Below, piece by piece: positions 15,215 to 22,676 of a stretch of 32,581 nucleotides of DNA. The first letter of the stretch is position 1. The number at the start of each line of letters is the position of its first letter. The notes below the pieces were generated by a model. It was given only the letters and a program-made list of their open reading frames with translations, was not told the DNA's origin and ran no database searches. The stretch comes from a virus. The translations under genes were made by a program, and so were the position numbers. Where the stretch lies: positions 1 to 32,581 of the IMG/VR virus record IMGVR_UViG_3300006059_000007; one strand, 5' to 3'.

Positions 15215-17587
15215 TCACTTGCCTTTCAACGGCCTCCAATCATCGACAGTTTCCTTACTGGTGTCTCCATTCTCTATCCAGTCCTTGAACTGATCCATCA
15301 GCATCGGCACCATCGACCCGAACCCTTCCCACCCCGACGAATAGCAAGCCAAGTAGCCATCCTTTGCTTCCTTTGCGCTCAAGAATCCAACCATGCACTT
15401 GTGTTCGTCAAACTTTCCTCCCGACTTTAACTGGTTGATGACGAAGACAATCTCGCTCTCGGGATGAGGTCCAATGAATACGTCAATGTGGTCTCCGTCT
15501 GCTTCGCTTTCCGTCCTCTTGATGTATCCGTAATGGTGCGCCATCTTCACCGACCATTCTTTCCCGTCCTGCGTCTTGCCGGAACGAGTCACCCCCTTTG
15601 GAGTCTCAATCGTGATCGGCAACCCCTGTATCTGCACATGACCCTTCTTGTAGTTGCCAGCCTCTTTCTGGGCTTCGGTCGGTCTTCGTTCCACTTCTTC
15701 AGCTGCTCTTTCGACACCTGGCTCAGGCCCCATCGGACCGTAGGCCAAAACATCGCCTTCCTTGACGAATTGCATTCTTCCTGTAAGTCCCGCCGGATCC
15801 TGTGCCTGAACCCGATAACGCTCTTTCTCGCCTTCCTTGTAAAACGGCATAGACAACGTCGCATCCGGCAGGTTTCCTCCGTTCGGTCCCAAACTTCCAG
15901 GCAAGGGAGACTGCAACGCCGCCTGCGGCAGCAACGCCGCTTGATCCGCCTGATTCAGGACTTCGTCACCCTCTTGCGGGTCGCTCAATCCCGTTAACCC
16001 TCTCACTTCTTCCTCCTTGAACGACACCCCCATGCTGTAGGCCGCCTCCGCCGCCGCCATCTTCTTAGCTGCCTCCGGATCAGCCACGTTGAACGCCCAT
16101 CGCGCCGGGATGTCCGCCCACTCCGGGAACGTCGCCTCCTGCACCGTCTTTACCCAGTCCTGCGTGTAAGTGTCCGCCAGGTTCTCCGCATCGAACTTCG
16201 TAATCTGAAACTTCGTGTCGCGCTGGAAAGACGTGTCGTGCGTCCCTAGCCCCTTTGCGTCACTCCGGCTCGACCCAGCCTGCCCCACAACATACCGCTC
16301 GGCCTGCTCCTCGATCTCCCTCTTCAACGCCATTAGCGCTTCCGCTCCAGCGATCGGCGTCTCCAACCGATCCACCCCGCCTACGCCCTGTCCCGACTTC
16401 CCTTGATGCCACGGCACTAAGATATTCGTCTTCCGGATGTTCTGCTTCGCCAACAAGTTCACTTCGTCAAAGCTCTTCTTGTTGCCCGCCTCGAAATACC
16501 AGAGCGTCAGACCCATGCCCACCCGCTCGTAATACGTCACCACCCAATCGAGATACTCCGTCTTCAAATGCCAGAACCAATACAGGACGTCCCGCACTCC
16601 CACGCCGTGGATTGCCTCCGCCCTCTGCGGATCAAAGAACTCGCCAGCAATGCTGACGTGAGAATGGATGATGAACCGATCCCGCCAGTATGGATCGCGC
16701 AAGACAAGACCGTAACTGCCTCCGGTCGTCAGCGTAACCTCGCCAGGCTCTACCGGGTCTTGCGACCGCGGATCGAAGACTTCCGCTCCTTGATCCGCCA
16801 GTCTCCGCGCCATTGGCGAATAGACAAGGATGTACGGCGTCCCATCCCACTTGTGTCCGATCGAATCGCCGTGGACCGGCTGATGCTTCTTCACGACTTG
16901 ACAACGACGACGTTGGGTCCGGGAAGTGACAACGGCTGGCGCGCCGTTAGCAGCAACTGCTCCCACTCCACCAGCTCCTTGCCACGCTCCTTCGCCTTCT
17001 CCACCACCGAAACCCCCTTCATTTCCGCTTCCAGACAACTCAGATATTCCTTGAGCGTTCGGAACACCCGGCACGCTTTGCTTGAAGTTGACGTTAGGCA
17101 AGTCAAGTTCCTTCCACTCGTATTGCCGCTGCACTCCGTGGCGTCCGTACCAGATGGCATCTTCGGCTGCGTAGTGGTGACGCATGAGATAGGGAGTCGC
17201 CCGGAAGATCCGCATGAGTCCATCTTTCAACGCCTTCTGATAAGGGTCTTTCTCGTCATCGACCTCGATATGCCACTTCTGACTGGCAACCGCCAACTTC
17301 CGCTCCTGCATCAATGCCGCCAAGAACACGTCCCGCTCCATCGCCATCGCGTTCTCTCGGCTGTTCCTCCGCGCCTCGTCCCACTGGTAATGGAAGTACG
17401 TCTTCTGCGCCCCGGACAAGACGGACCCGAACTGGTAGACGTGCGGGATCGCTAGGCCGTCTCCCGCGGTCTCGTAACCTTGATCTGTATCACGATAGGG
17501 AAGGCCATCCGCCCCGAGGATACGCGGCTGCGCAAACCCCGGCGGAGGCCCGAAACCGTTCATCGGCTGTGGCTTGAAGATTGGCAT
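15215..17587 (-). CDS. Portal protein with C-terminal InPase-like domain
   Basis: 790 aa. Residues to about 540 look like a Mu gp29/DUF935-type portal. This shows in the helical segment with YYERVGMGLTLWYFEAG, the region with VVGQAGSSRSDAKGLGTHDTSFQRDTKFQITKFDAENLADTYTQDW, and the turn ARWAFNVADPEAAKKMAAAEAAYSMGVSFKEEEVRGLTGLSDPQEGDEV. A Pro/Gly-rich linker follows. From about residue 640 the sequence GNYKKGHVQIQGLPITIETPKGVTR...MAHHYGYIK...DGDHIDVFIGP...FDEHKCMVGF...GWEGFG matches the 'inorganic pyrophosphatase'-like domain of phage polyvalent proteins. Such fusions place an accessory enzyme on a structural protein. No convincing ribosome binding site is seen before ATG 17587. Confidence 0.8.
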   Translation of the reverse strand: MPIFKPQPMNGFGPPPGFAQPRILGADGLPYRDTDQGYETAGDGLAIPHVYQFGSVLSGAQKTYFHYQWDEARRNSRENAMAMERDVFLAALMQERKLAVASQKWHIEVDDEKDPYQKALKDGLMRIFRATPYLMRHHYAAEDAIWYGRHGVQRQYEWKELDLPNVNFKQSVPGVPNAQGISELSGSGNEGGFGGGEGEGAWQGAGGVGAVAANGAPAVVTSRTQRRRCQVVKKHQPVHGDSIGHKWDGTPYILVYSPMARRLADQGAEVFDPRSQDPVEPGEVTLTTGGSYGLVLRDPYWRDRFIIHSHVSIAGEFFDPQRAEAIHGVGVRDVLYWFWHLKTEYLDWVVTYYERVGMGLTLWYFEAGNKKSFDEVNLLAKQNIRKTNILVPWHQGKSGQGVGGVDRLETPIAGAEALMALKREIEEQAERYVVGQAGSSRSDAKGLGTHDTSFQRDTKFQITKFDAENLADTYTQDWVKTVQEATFPEWADIPARWAFNVADPEAAKKMAAAEAAYSMGVSFKEEEVRGLTGLSDPQEGDEVLNQADQAALLPQAALQSPLPGSLGPNGGNLPDATLSMPFYKEGEKERYRVQAQDPAGLTGRMQFVKEGDVLAYGPMGPEPGVERAAEEVERRPTEAQKEAGNYKKGHVQIQGLPITIETPKGVTRSGKTQDGKEWSVKMAHHYGYIKRTESEADGDHIDVFIGPHPESEIVFVINQLKSGGKFDEHKCMVGFLSAKEAKDGYLACYSSGWEGFGSMVPMLMDQFKDWIENGDTSKETVDDWRPLKGK

Positions 17588-17644
17588 TTCGCCATATTAG
17601 CACAACTTCGATTGGGTGGAACAAGAAAAGGACCGAACGGACAC

Positions 17645-17887
17645 TCACCCCTTTACGATCATCTCGCTCAGTCTTTCGCACCCAACCCTCGACTCGAACT
17701 GGCCGCAAGCTAAGAACGTCCTGGGGATCATCGGATACCTTGTCACCAACGCCAACCCATGCGGAGTCGGCTCAACCATCATGCTTGGCGGCGAATGCCG
17801 ACACTCTCCGTTATCCATGTCCTCCGCCCCGTCCTGCATCTTGTTCCGATGGAAATAGACGCATGGACCGCACGTCGCTTGAATCAT
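17645..17887 (-). CDS. Small cysteine-rich protein
   Basis: 80 aa from ATG 17887, overlapping the TGA of the upstream gene (ATGA). Cysteines at CGPCVYF, near residue 28 (GECRHSPP), CGQF and GCERL suggest a metal-binding site; the pattern C..C.F...GECRH.PP with a later C.QFE resembles a widespread family of short phage and bacterial Cys-rich proteins. Function not known. It lies between tiny genes and the portal. Confidence 0.6.
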   Translation of the reverse strand: MIQATCGPCVYFHRNKMQDGAEDMDNGECRHSPPSMMVEPTPHGLALVTRYPMIPRTFLACGQFESRVGCERLSEMIVKG

Positions 17888-18087
17888 CGTAGCCCCCCTA
17901 TGACCACTGTACCAGTCATCCCGCACGTCTTCTCCCATTCCCTGGCAAGGCAATCCAGTTCGTACAAGGCTTCCATTGCCTTCCTCTCAGCATTCTCGTC
18001 ATGACCAGTCTTGAAGATGGCATGTATCCTGTTCCTTCGGTTTGGCAGGACTTTGCGTACCACGATGCGGCTATCTCTTGTCATCAT
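17884..18087 (-). CDS. Small hypothetical protein
   Basis: 67 aa; AAAGGGG a few bases before tandem ATGs at 18087 and 18084. Basic N-terminus (RDSRIVVRKVLPNRRNRIHAIF), then a helix (ENAERKAMEALYELDCLAREWEKTC). Coupled to the next gene by ATGA overlap. No family recognised. Confidence 0.55.
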   Translation of the reverse strand: MMTRDSRIVVRKVLPNRRNRIHAIFKTGHDENAERKAMEALYELDCLAREWEKTCGMTGTVVIGGLR

Positions 18088-18135
18088 TAACCCCTTTCAG
18101 AATCCTGATCGGTACCAAAGTGATTTTCCCATCCG

Positions 18136-18423
18136 TCATATGCACACTTTCCTTTCGTTATATTCTCTCACTTTTCTTGAAATCCTCCCGCGCTGCGACC
18201 CGCTCATTTGCTCCATCAGACCCGCCAACTGTTCTCCTTCTCTATCACCTATTTTTTGGGACCACTCCCGACAGAATGTGGCGCTAGATTTCTCCGTGTT
18301 GCCGTCCGCCAAAACTATGTGAAGAGATCCCCATTCCCCATAATGCACGCATCCTTGAACGGTGCTATCCTCCTGATAGGACGCGAACCTACCTATCAAC
18401 TCAGGAGTCAGTATAACTTTCAT
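18136..18423 (-). CDS. Small hypothetical protein
   Basis: 95 aa starting MKVILTPELIGRFASYQED at ATG 18423, with a GAGGA-type site upstream. The middle (GCVHYGEWGSLHIVLADGNTEKSSATFCREW) is strand-rich, followed by helices. No motif recognised. Lies in the group of small genes between terL and the portal gene. Confidence 0.55.
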   Translation of the reverse strand: MKVILTPELIGRFASYQEDSTVQGCVHYGEWGSLHIVLADGNTEKSSATFCREWSQKIGDREGEQLAGLMEQMSGSQRGRISRKVREYNERKVCI

Positions 18424-18441
18424 ACCGCTCTTATCCTCATG

Positions 18442-18558
18442 TTATTTTATTAAGAATTGACACTTCTGAATGGTGGACATCACAATTAAAGCAAGGATCG
18501 CTCCGGACGCCACAATGATAATCGCCCAAGCCCTGTATCTCCAGTAGTGTCTTGTCAT
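18442..18558 (-). CDS. 38-aa single-span membrane protein
   Basis: A very short gene, starting at ATG 18558, which overlaps the TGA of the upstream gene (ATGA, 18558-18555), and ending at TAA 18444-18442. It has a basic N-terminus (MTRHYWRYRAW), a hydrophobic stretch of about 18 residues (AIIIVASGAILALIVMS), then a short polar tail with one Cys. The arrangement suggests N-in topology. Too short to say whether it is a holin-like, spanin-like or regulatory protein. Confidence 0.55.
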   Translation of the reverse strand: MTRHYWRYRAWAIIIVASGAILALIVMSTIQKCQFLIK

Positions 18559-18845
18559 GCAACATTATCTCTTGTTCCTCCCTTTGTCACAACGGGTTTT
18601 ATAACCGCATCAACCATAGTAGGGACCTCGCCTACTTGGACGACAGGAAAGGACGGATGATATAAACGAATAAACCAACAAGCGTACACAGAGTTGTAAT
18701 TAACGTCAGCTACTTCCACGTCATCCGGCAGCCCCGGCCACAGGATGACGTTCTCCACGTCTCTGAAGCGCAACCTAAACATATCAAATACGCATTGCTC
18801 GTCTAACGCCACAACTTTATAACGACGCTCTCTTGGTCCATTCAT
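18555..18845 (-). CDS. Small hypothetical protein
   Basis: 96 aa from ATG 18845 (MNGPRERRYKVVALDEQCVF). A longer frame to 18905 would overlap the upstream gene by 56 bases. The chosen start lies just after that gene's stop and has an upstream sequence (ACAGGAAGCGAGTGATGC) nearly identical to that before the gene at 19035, which supports both starts. The core (DVENVILWPGLPDDVEVADVNYNSVYACWFIRLYHPSFPVVQVGE) is strand-rich. Function unknown. Confidence 0.55.
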   Translation of the reverse strand: MNGPRERRYKVVALDEQCVFDMFRLRFRDVENVILWPGLPDDVEVADVNYNSVYACWFIRLYHPSFPVVQVGEVPTMVDAVIKPVVTKGGTRDNVA

Positions 18846-18849
18846 AGCA

Positions 18850-19035
18850 TCACTCGCTTCCTGTTCTAGCAACCTCCACCTTCGACGCTCTCGGGTCAAC
18901 GACAACTATAATTGTGGCATCTTCAGAAGGAACGATTTCAAACTTGGCGCGCACATCTTCGTCCGTAGAAAAAGACCGCGCCTGGCCAGTCAGTTCAGGA
19001 ACAAATGGCCCATCCCCGAAATTCCATTTGGTCAT
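18850..19035 (-). CDS. Small hypothetical protein
   Basis: 61 aa from ATG 19035 (MTKWNFGDGPFVPELTGQ). The frame can be extended to a GTG at 19119 that touches the terminase stop, which would add 28 residues; both are possible. The ATG is favoured because its upstream sequence is repeated before the next gene. C-terminus strand-rich (AKFEIVPSEDATIIVVVDP). Not recognised. Confidence 0.5.
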   Translation of the reverse strand: MTKWNFGDGPFVPELTGQARSFSTDEDVRAKFEIVPSEDATIIVVVDPRASKVEVARTGSE

Positions 19036-19119
19036 CGCACCACTCGCTTTCTGTTTTTCCACAATTTGCTTTGCAGAGGACTTTGTTTCAGGTGGTGAAA
19101 ATGCACTACCCGGAAACAC

Positions 19120-20751
19120 TCACTTAGACAGTTTCGGCCTACCTGTCCCCTCGAATGCCCCTAACAACTCGCTGCGCGGCGCATTGGGCAGCGGTGCCCC
19201 CATGATGACCCGCTCGCCTTCAAGATAAGCCAAGTTCAGCGCGTCCATGTCGTCCGGCGAACGCCCTAACCGCCGCTTCATCTCTTCCTTCTTCTCAACC
19301 TGACAGCGACCAGCTCCATCCACCTTCCATGTAACCGACAACGCTTGCTGCTTCAAGTCCTGCCTTGCTTTCGCTGGTAGTCTTGCAAGCCCCATCTGGC
19401 CAGTCCGGGCTTTCTCCGCGGCCGCAAACCACAACTCTGATCGCTTGTTCGGATAGTCCGCCGGCCAACGACTCATGTTGCTGCTCGAAATCCCCTTGAA
19501 GTAGTAATCCCCCGCTTGGTCAACAACCCCTCCCCCGAGGCCGTCCACGTCGATCTTGACCAGGATGTCCTCCGGTTTGATGTTCCATTCCGGTTCACTC
19601 TTCTTGAGATAGGAACACCACTCACGGCACAGCTGCTTGCACCTTCCAGCGGTCTGGTCCAATCCCCATCCGTTCACGGACTGATGATAGAGAGAAACCG
19701 CCCCCTGGCGGACATGGAACGTCGTGTAGTCGTCTCCGAACCGCGCCGGGTCGCAACCTATCTCAACGAGCGTCCCCCGCTCAATCTTCGGTTCAAGCGC
19801 CTCCGCCGTCATCCAGTCCGCATCGCTCCATACACCGTAGGTCCCCTGCGAAGGCCAGCGGCCTAAGACCTTCCCCTCGAAGAGAGGACCAGGCCGATAC
19901 CACTTCGGTTCAACGCCCCTCTCAGCGCAGAAATCCAACGGAGGCCATTGCAGATCGGTTAGCTTCGCTTCCCCCTCTTCGCACGGCGTACACCACTGTT
20001 CAATCCTCTCCTGAACCCACGATAGGTCGATCGCTTTCGGGAACGGTTTCGGTAGTCCGCGGAGTTGTGCCGCGACGTTGGGATGATCGAGGGCACTGAT
20101 GGTGATTACGTGCCAGTTCCCTAGAAGTTCATACTGTCTTGCGGGCGAGGCCGGGTCGGTCGGATTCATGATTGCTAGCCAACGGTTCTGCTGTCCAGAG
20201 GACAGCATACCCTCGGCCGCAACCCAGAACTCCGGCCCGATCCCCGTAGCTTCCTCAAATAGCACGAAGAGATTCTCTTCGTGACGCCCCTGGAAAGCAT
20301 CAGCATCAACCGCCGTATAACCGGCCGCATGATGACCTGGGTTGAGACGCCCGTCCGCGAAATGCGCCTCGATACGCGGCGCTTTCGGCAGCATGTCGCG
20401 GCCACGCCTCTGAAGACGCACTTCTTTCCAAGTCAAATCATGCACTTGCGCCGCTGTTGGTGCAGTCGTGAGAGTGAGACTCGGGTCGAAACTGTCGAAG
20501 TGCCAGGAAATGAGGCCGCCAGCTAGATGAGTCTTTCCGACCCCGTGCGAAGCTTTTACGAACACCCTCGGATGATTCAGGACGTCCAGGGCGACTTCCT
20601 GTTGTTTCGACCACCATTTCACGCCGAGAACGTTCTCGGCGTATCCCAACGGATCATTCGGATAATGGTGCGGATTGAAGCCTGGTCGCAATAGAGCATC
20701 CAATCGAGCATCCAGTTCCTTCGCTGTGTTAAGCAGGGATGACCGCGACAT
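19120..20751 (-). CDS. terL: Terminase large subunit
   Basis: 543 aa from ATG 20751 with AGGGG about 8 bases upstream. A longer frame runs through the palindrome to 20994 but has no good start. ATPase: Walker A KASHGVGKT (residues 66-74), Walker B with catalytic Glu in LFVLFEEATG (161-170), coupling motif AIMNPT (193-198). Nuclease: IGCDPARFGDD with Asp 334, ILVKIDVDGLGGGVVD with Asp 401 and 403, and SPDDMDALN with Asp 500-503, which is the usual three-acid RNase H-type site. It cuts and pumps DNA into the prohead through the portal. All key residues are present. It lies downstream of terS with a long regulatory-looking gap between. Confidence 0.9.
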   Translation of the reverse strand: MSRSSLLNTAKELDARLDALLRPGFNPHHYPNDPLGYAENVLGVKWWSKQQEVALDVLNHPRVFVKASHGVGKTHLAGGLISWHFDSFDPSLTLTTAPTAAQVHDLTWKEVRLQRRGRDMLPKAPRIEAHFADGRLNPGHHAAGYTAVDADAFQGRHEENLFVLFEEATGIGPEFWVAAEGMLSSGQQNRWLAIMNPTDPASPARQYELLGNWHVITISALDHPNVAAQLRGLPKPFPKAIDLSWVQERIEQWCTPCEEGEAKLTDLQWPPLDFCAERGVEPKWYRPGPLFEGKVLGRWPSQGTYGVWSDADWMTAEALEPKIERGTLVEIGCDPARFGDDYTTFHVRQGAVSLYHQSVNGWGLDQTAGRCKQLCREWCSYLKKSEPEWNIKPEDILVKIDVDGLGGGVVDQAGDYYFKGISSSNMSRWPADYPNKRSELWFAAAEKARTGQMGLARLPAKARQDLKQQALSVTWKVDGAGRCQVEKKEEMKRRLGRSPDDMDALNLAYLEGERVIMGAPLPNAPRSELLGAFEGTGRPKLSK

Positions 20752-20795
20752 CTCCATTCCCCTAGTAATGCAATCCGAAATCTGTTGCATAGTAT

Positions 20796-20836
20796 CATTA
20801 CTACTGCTATCATTACTAATGATAGCAGTAGTAATG
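20796..20836. promoter_or_regulatory. 41-base near-perfect inverted repeat upstream of terL
   Basis: Two perfect 20-base arms around a single central C (CATTACTACTGCTATCATTA and complement). It lies between the start of terL (minus) and the zinc-ribbon gene (plus), so it sits where divergent promoters are expected. It would form a very stable hairpin or bind a dimeric regulator. No T run follows on either side, so a terminator is less likely. Confidence 0.6.
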
Positions 20837-20865
20837 GTAGCATTATTCCTGATATAGGTCAAGAT

Positions 20866-21042
20866 ATGCAAGTAATCTCGTTGAATTGTTGCCGTTGCGG
20901 ACACGACTGGCCGCAACGAGGGGAGAAGCGCCCTTTGCGATGCCCTAAGTGCGGATCGCCCTACTGGTCGGTCCCGCGCAAAAAAAAACATCATGTCGTT
21001 TCGACGAGTGACAAAAACTCAAGTTGCGTTCCTAATGCCTAG
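20866..21042 (+). CDS. Zinc-ribbon protein on the opposite strand
   Basis: 58 aa, the only plus-strand gene supported here. It starts MQVISLNCCRCGHDWPQRGE at ATG 20866 with TATAGG about 9 bases upstream. The spacing CRCGHDWPQR...RCPKCGSPYWSVPRKKK gives a four-cysteine zinc ribbon followed by a Tyr-Trp and a basic stretch, a common phage and bacterial mini-protein pattern (C..CGH.W.PR...CP.CGSPYW..PR). It lies between terS and terL on the other strand and beside a large inverted repeat. Possibly a small DNA-binding regulator, but the family has no known function. Confidence 0.7.
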   Translation: MQVISLNCCRCGHDWPQRGEKRPLRCPKCGSPYWSVPRKKKHHVVSTSDKNSSCVPNA

Positions 21043-21167
21043 GATAGCTCCTGCGGGACTCTGTAGTCAAACGCTTCGCGTGCCGTTTTTGGCATAGATC
21101 GTTCGCCTAACGCAATCCTAGTCGTTACAGTTCGTGATTCAGTTGCGCGGAACGAAACGCAAGCTGC

Positions 21168-21210
21168 TTGATTACCTACGTAATCAAACAGCGCGATTAC
21201 CTAGGTAATC
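21168..21210. promoter_or_regulatory. Two copies of the GATTACC..GGTAATC palindrome
   Basis: Copy at 21168-21187 (TTGATTACCTACGTAATCAA) has one central mismatch. Copy at 21195-21210 (GATTACCTAGGTAATC) is a perfect 16-bp core. They precede the iterons on the plus strand. Confidence 0.55.
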
Positions 21211-21247
21211 AAAAATGAGAAGACACGGCCACCATATCATTCGGAAT

Positions 21248-21339
21248 TTCGACAAGCGTTCGACAAGCGTTCGACAAGCGTTCGACAAGCGTTCGACAAG
21301 CGTTCGACAAGCGTTCGACAAGCGTTCGACAAGCGTTCG
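21248..21339. repeat. Eight 11-bp iterons TTCGACAAGCG
   Basis: Eight exact tandem copies of TTCGACAAGCG at 21248-21335 plus a partial ninth (TTCG). The unit equals one helical turn, so all copies face the same side of the DNA. An inverted element CAAGCGTTC-GCT-GAACGCTTG (21330-21350) closes the array. Candidate binding region for a multimeric protein such as the small terminase, or replication iterons. Confidence 0.8.
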
Positions 21340-21394
21340 CTGAACGCTTGCTGAACGGCACGACCTGATGTTTAGAAGATGACGGAAAGTGCAG

Positions 21395-21469
21395 CTAGGT
21401 AATCGCGTCTCTTGATTACCTAGGTAATCACGAATCGTAATCACGAGGTTTGATTACCTAGGTAATCAA
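21395..21469. promoter_or_regulatory. Palindrome cluster next to terS
   Basis: A half site CTAGGTAATC at 21395-21404, a perfect 18-bp copy at 21413-21430 (TGATTACCTAGGTAATCA), a partial GTAATCA at 21437-21443, and a perfect 20-bp copy at 21450-21469, just before the terS stop codon on the other strand. Confidence 0.6.
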
Positions 21470-21472
21470 GAA

Positions 21473-22006
21473 TCACCCATGACCGTTCCCGTTGCCGTTC
21501 CCGTTGCCGTTCCCGTTGCCGTTCCTCTCGGTGCCGAACAGTACGGGCAGTGGTTTCTCCGCGTTCTTCGCTTCCAACTCAGCCGTCTTCTCTTCAACTT
21601 TCTTCAGTATCGCTCTTAACTCCTGATCAGCCGAAGGGAACAAACCAACTAGCTTTGCTTCCGAGTCGAGGGTAGCCAGCGCGATCTTCCAGTCACCTTC
21701 CGCCATACACTTCGCATAGAGATTCCTTCGTTTTTCCAAGTGATCCCGGATCATTATTCGCCGCTTCTGGCGACAGCTTTCCGCGATCATCCGATCCACG
21801 CGCAACATGTAACGCCATATCTGCCCATTGCTCAGCGGATTGTCCCCCGGACCCAATTCCCATGCCGAGCCGACTTTTTTTTCCTCAGAATGCACGAAAT
21901 CGCGTACGTCCCAGATTCTCGCTCCGTCTAGGCGCATACGGAGCAGCTGGACGATTCTTGCTTCGATTTTCGCTTTACTGGCGCGTGGTCTTTTGGCTCG
22001 TGCCAT
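21473..22006 (-). CDS. terS: Terminase small subunit-like protein
   Basis: 177 aa. Basic N-terminus (MARAKRPRASKAKIEARIVQLLRMRLDGARIWDVRDFV) that reads as a helix-turn-helix-like DNA-binding region. A long helical middle follows (RVDRMIAESCRQKRRIMIRDHLEKRRNLYAKCMAEGDWKIALATLDSEAKLVGLF); the GDWKIALATLDSEAKLVGLF phrase is typical of small terminase subunits. Then a coiled coil (LRAILKKVEEKTAELEAKN) and a Gly-Asn repeat tail (GNGNGNGNGNGNGHG). It lies upstream of terL, which supports the role: recognising packaging sites and loading DNA onto TerL. Confidence 0.65.
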   Translation of the reverse strand: MARAKRPRASKAKIEARIVQLLRMRLDGARIWDVRDFVHSEEKKVGSAWELGPGDNPLSNGQIWRYMLRVDRMIAESCRQKRRIMIRDHLEKRRNLYAKCMAEGDWKIALATLDSEAKLVGLFPSADQELRAILKKVEEKTAELEAKNAEKPLPVLFGTERNGNGNGNGNGNGNGHG

Positions 22007-22067
22007 GTCTCATACTCCGTGCGGGTTGTGTCCGAAAGAAGTATACCACGGCTAGAGCGGAAATGGA

Positions 22068-22095
22068 ATCAGCCGAGTATCTCTACTCGGCTGAT
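22068..22095 (-). terminator. Hairpin between accessory operon and terS
   Basis: 12-bp perfect stem (ATCAGCCGAGTA / TACTCGGCTGAT) with TCTC loop. On the minus strand it is followed by TCCATTTCCG, a weak T-rich tail. It lies 24 bases after the stop at 22119 and 60 before terS, the expected place for a terminator. Confidence 0.55.
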
Positions 22096-22118
22096 GGGTG
22101 GAGTGGTATGGGGCGTGG

Positions 22119-22616
22119 TCAGGCTAAGGCTGGTTCGGCCCATAGTTCTGGTCGCGCGGGATTGCGGCCGGCGTAACTGTGTGCGTCGTCATCGGACATG
22201 CCGAGTTTGCGAGCATCCTGGTATCGGTACTGAAATTCTGCCCACGACGCAAATTCTTTTTCGAGGCCTGTGTGTTGGACGATTTGTGGCGGTTCAGTCC
22301 CATCCTCTGCTTTCCATGTGAGCTGGGCTAGTTGTAGCCTAGCTTGTCGAGCGCATTCGTGTTCGGTTTGTCCGTTGTAGCCGCTGCCGTAGAGGACTCC
22401 GTTGCAGCGAATCCCAAGCTCGTCGCGGATGATTCGGCTATTCCACCCGTGCGGGGTTCTCCAGCATAGTATGGTGTGGTCTCGCCAGGACATTAGGATC
22501 GGGTCGTAGCTGCCTTGGAGAGCGGCTTTGATTTCTCTGGCCGCGGTTTGCTTTGCTTCGGCGACCGTCTTTCCAGAGGATTCCCATCCGCAGTATTCGA
22601 GAGTGATTTTCTTCAT
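22119..22616 (-). CDS. Hypothetical protein
   Basis: 165 aa starting MKKITLEYCGWESSGKTVAEAKQTAAREIKAALQGSYDP. The start (ATG 22616) follows the leader sequence ACAAGGTTGAAAC shared with neighbouring genes. The N-terminal half has strand-helix character (AEAKQTAAREIKAAL), then WRDHTILCWRTPHGWNSRII and YGSGYNGQTEHECARQARLQLAQLTW. No known family. Last gene of the accessory operon. Confidence 0.6.
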   Translation of the reverse strand: MKKITLEYCGWESSGKTVAEAKQTAAREIKAALQGSYDPILMSWRDHTILCWRTPHGWNSRIIRDELGIRCNGVLYGSGYNGQTEHECARQARLQLAQLTWKAEDGTEPPQIVQHTGLEKEFASWAEFQYRYQDARKLGMSDDDAHSYAGRNPARPELWAEPALA

Positions 22617-22637
22617 GTTTCAACCTTGTGAAAGAGA

Positions 22638-22663
22638 GGGGGAACCCCGCGCGGGGTTCCCCC
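22638..22663. repeat. GC-rich intercistronic palindrome
   Basis: Perfect 26-bp palindrome (GGGGGAACCCCGC and complement) between the stop at 22677 and the next start at 22616. On the minus strand it is followed by TCTCTTTCACAAGG. Similar palindromes sit at 25043-25064 and 25524-25547. It may end transcription, protect mRNA ends or tune translation. Confidence 0.6.
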
Positions 22664-22676
22664 GGTTGTAGTTGGT

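Larger units (their letters stand above)
21043..21472. other. Noncoding gap between terS and terL
   Basis: 430 bases without a supported gene. It holds the palindromes and iterons listed separately. A minus-strand frame through the iterons (21184-21444) translates the 33-base super-period as a repeated peptide and looks spurious. Confidence 0.6.

Noticed and set aside
21184-21444. Minus-strand frame with repeated RTLVERLSNAC
   Set aside because: Its repeats come only from the 11-bp iterons (3 x 11 = 33 bases); no ribosome binding site and it runs through several palindromes.
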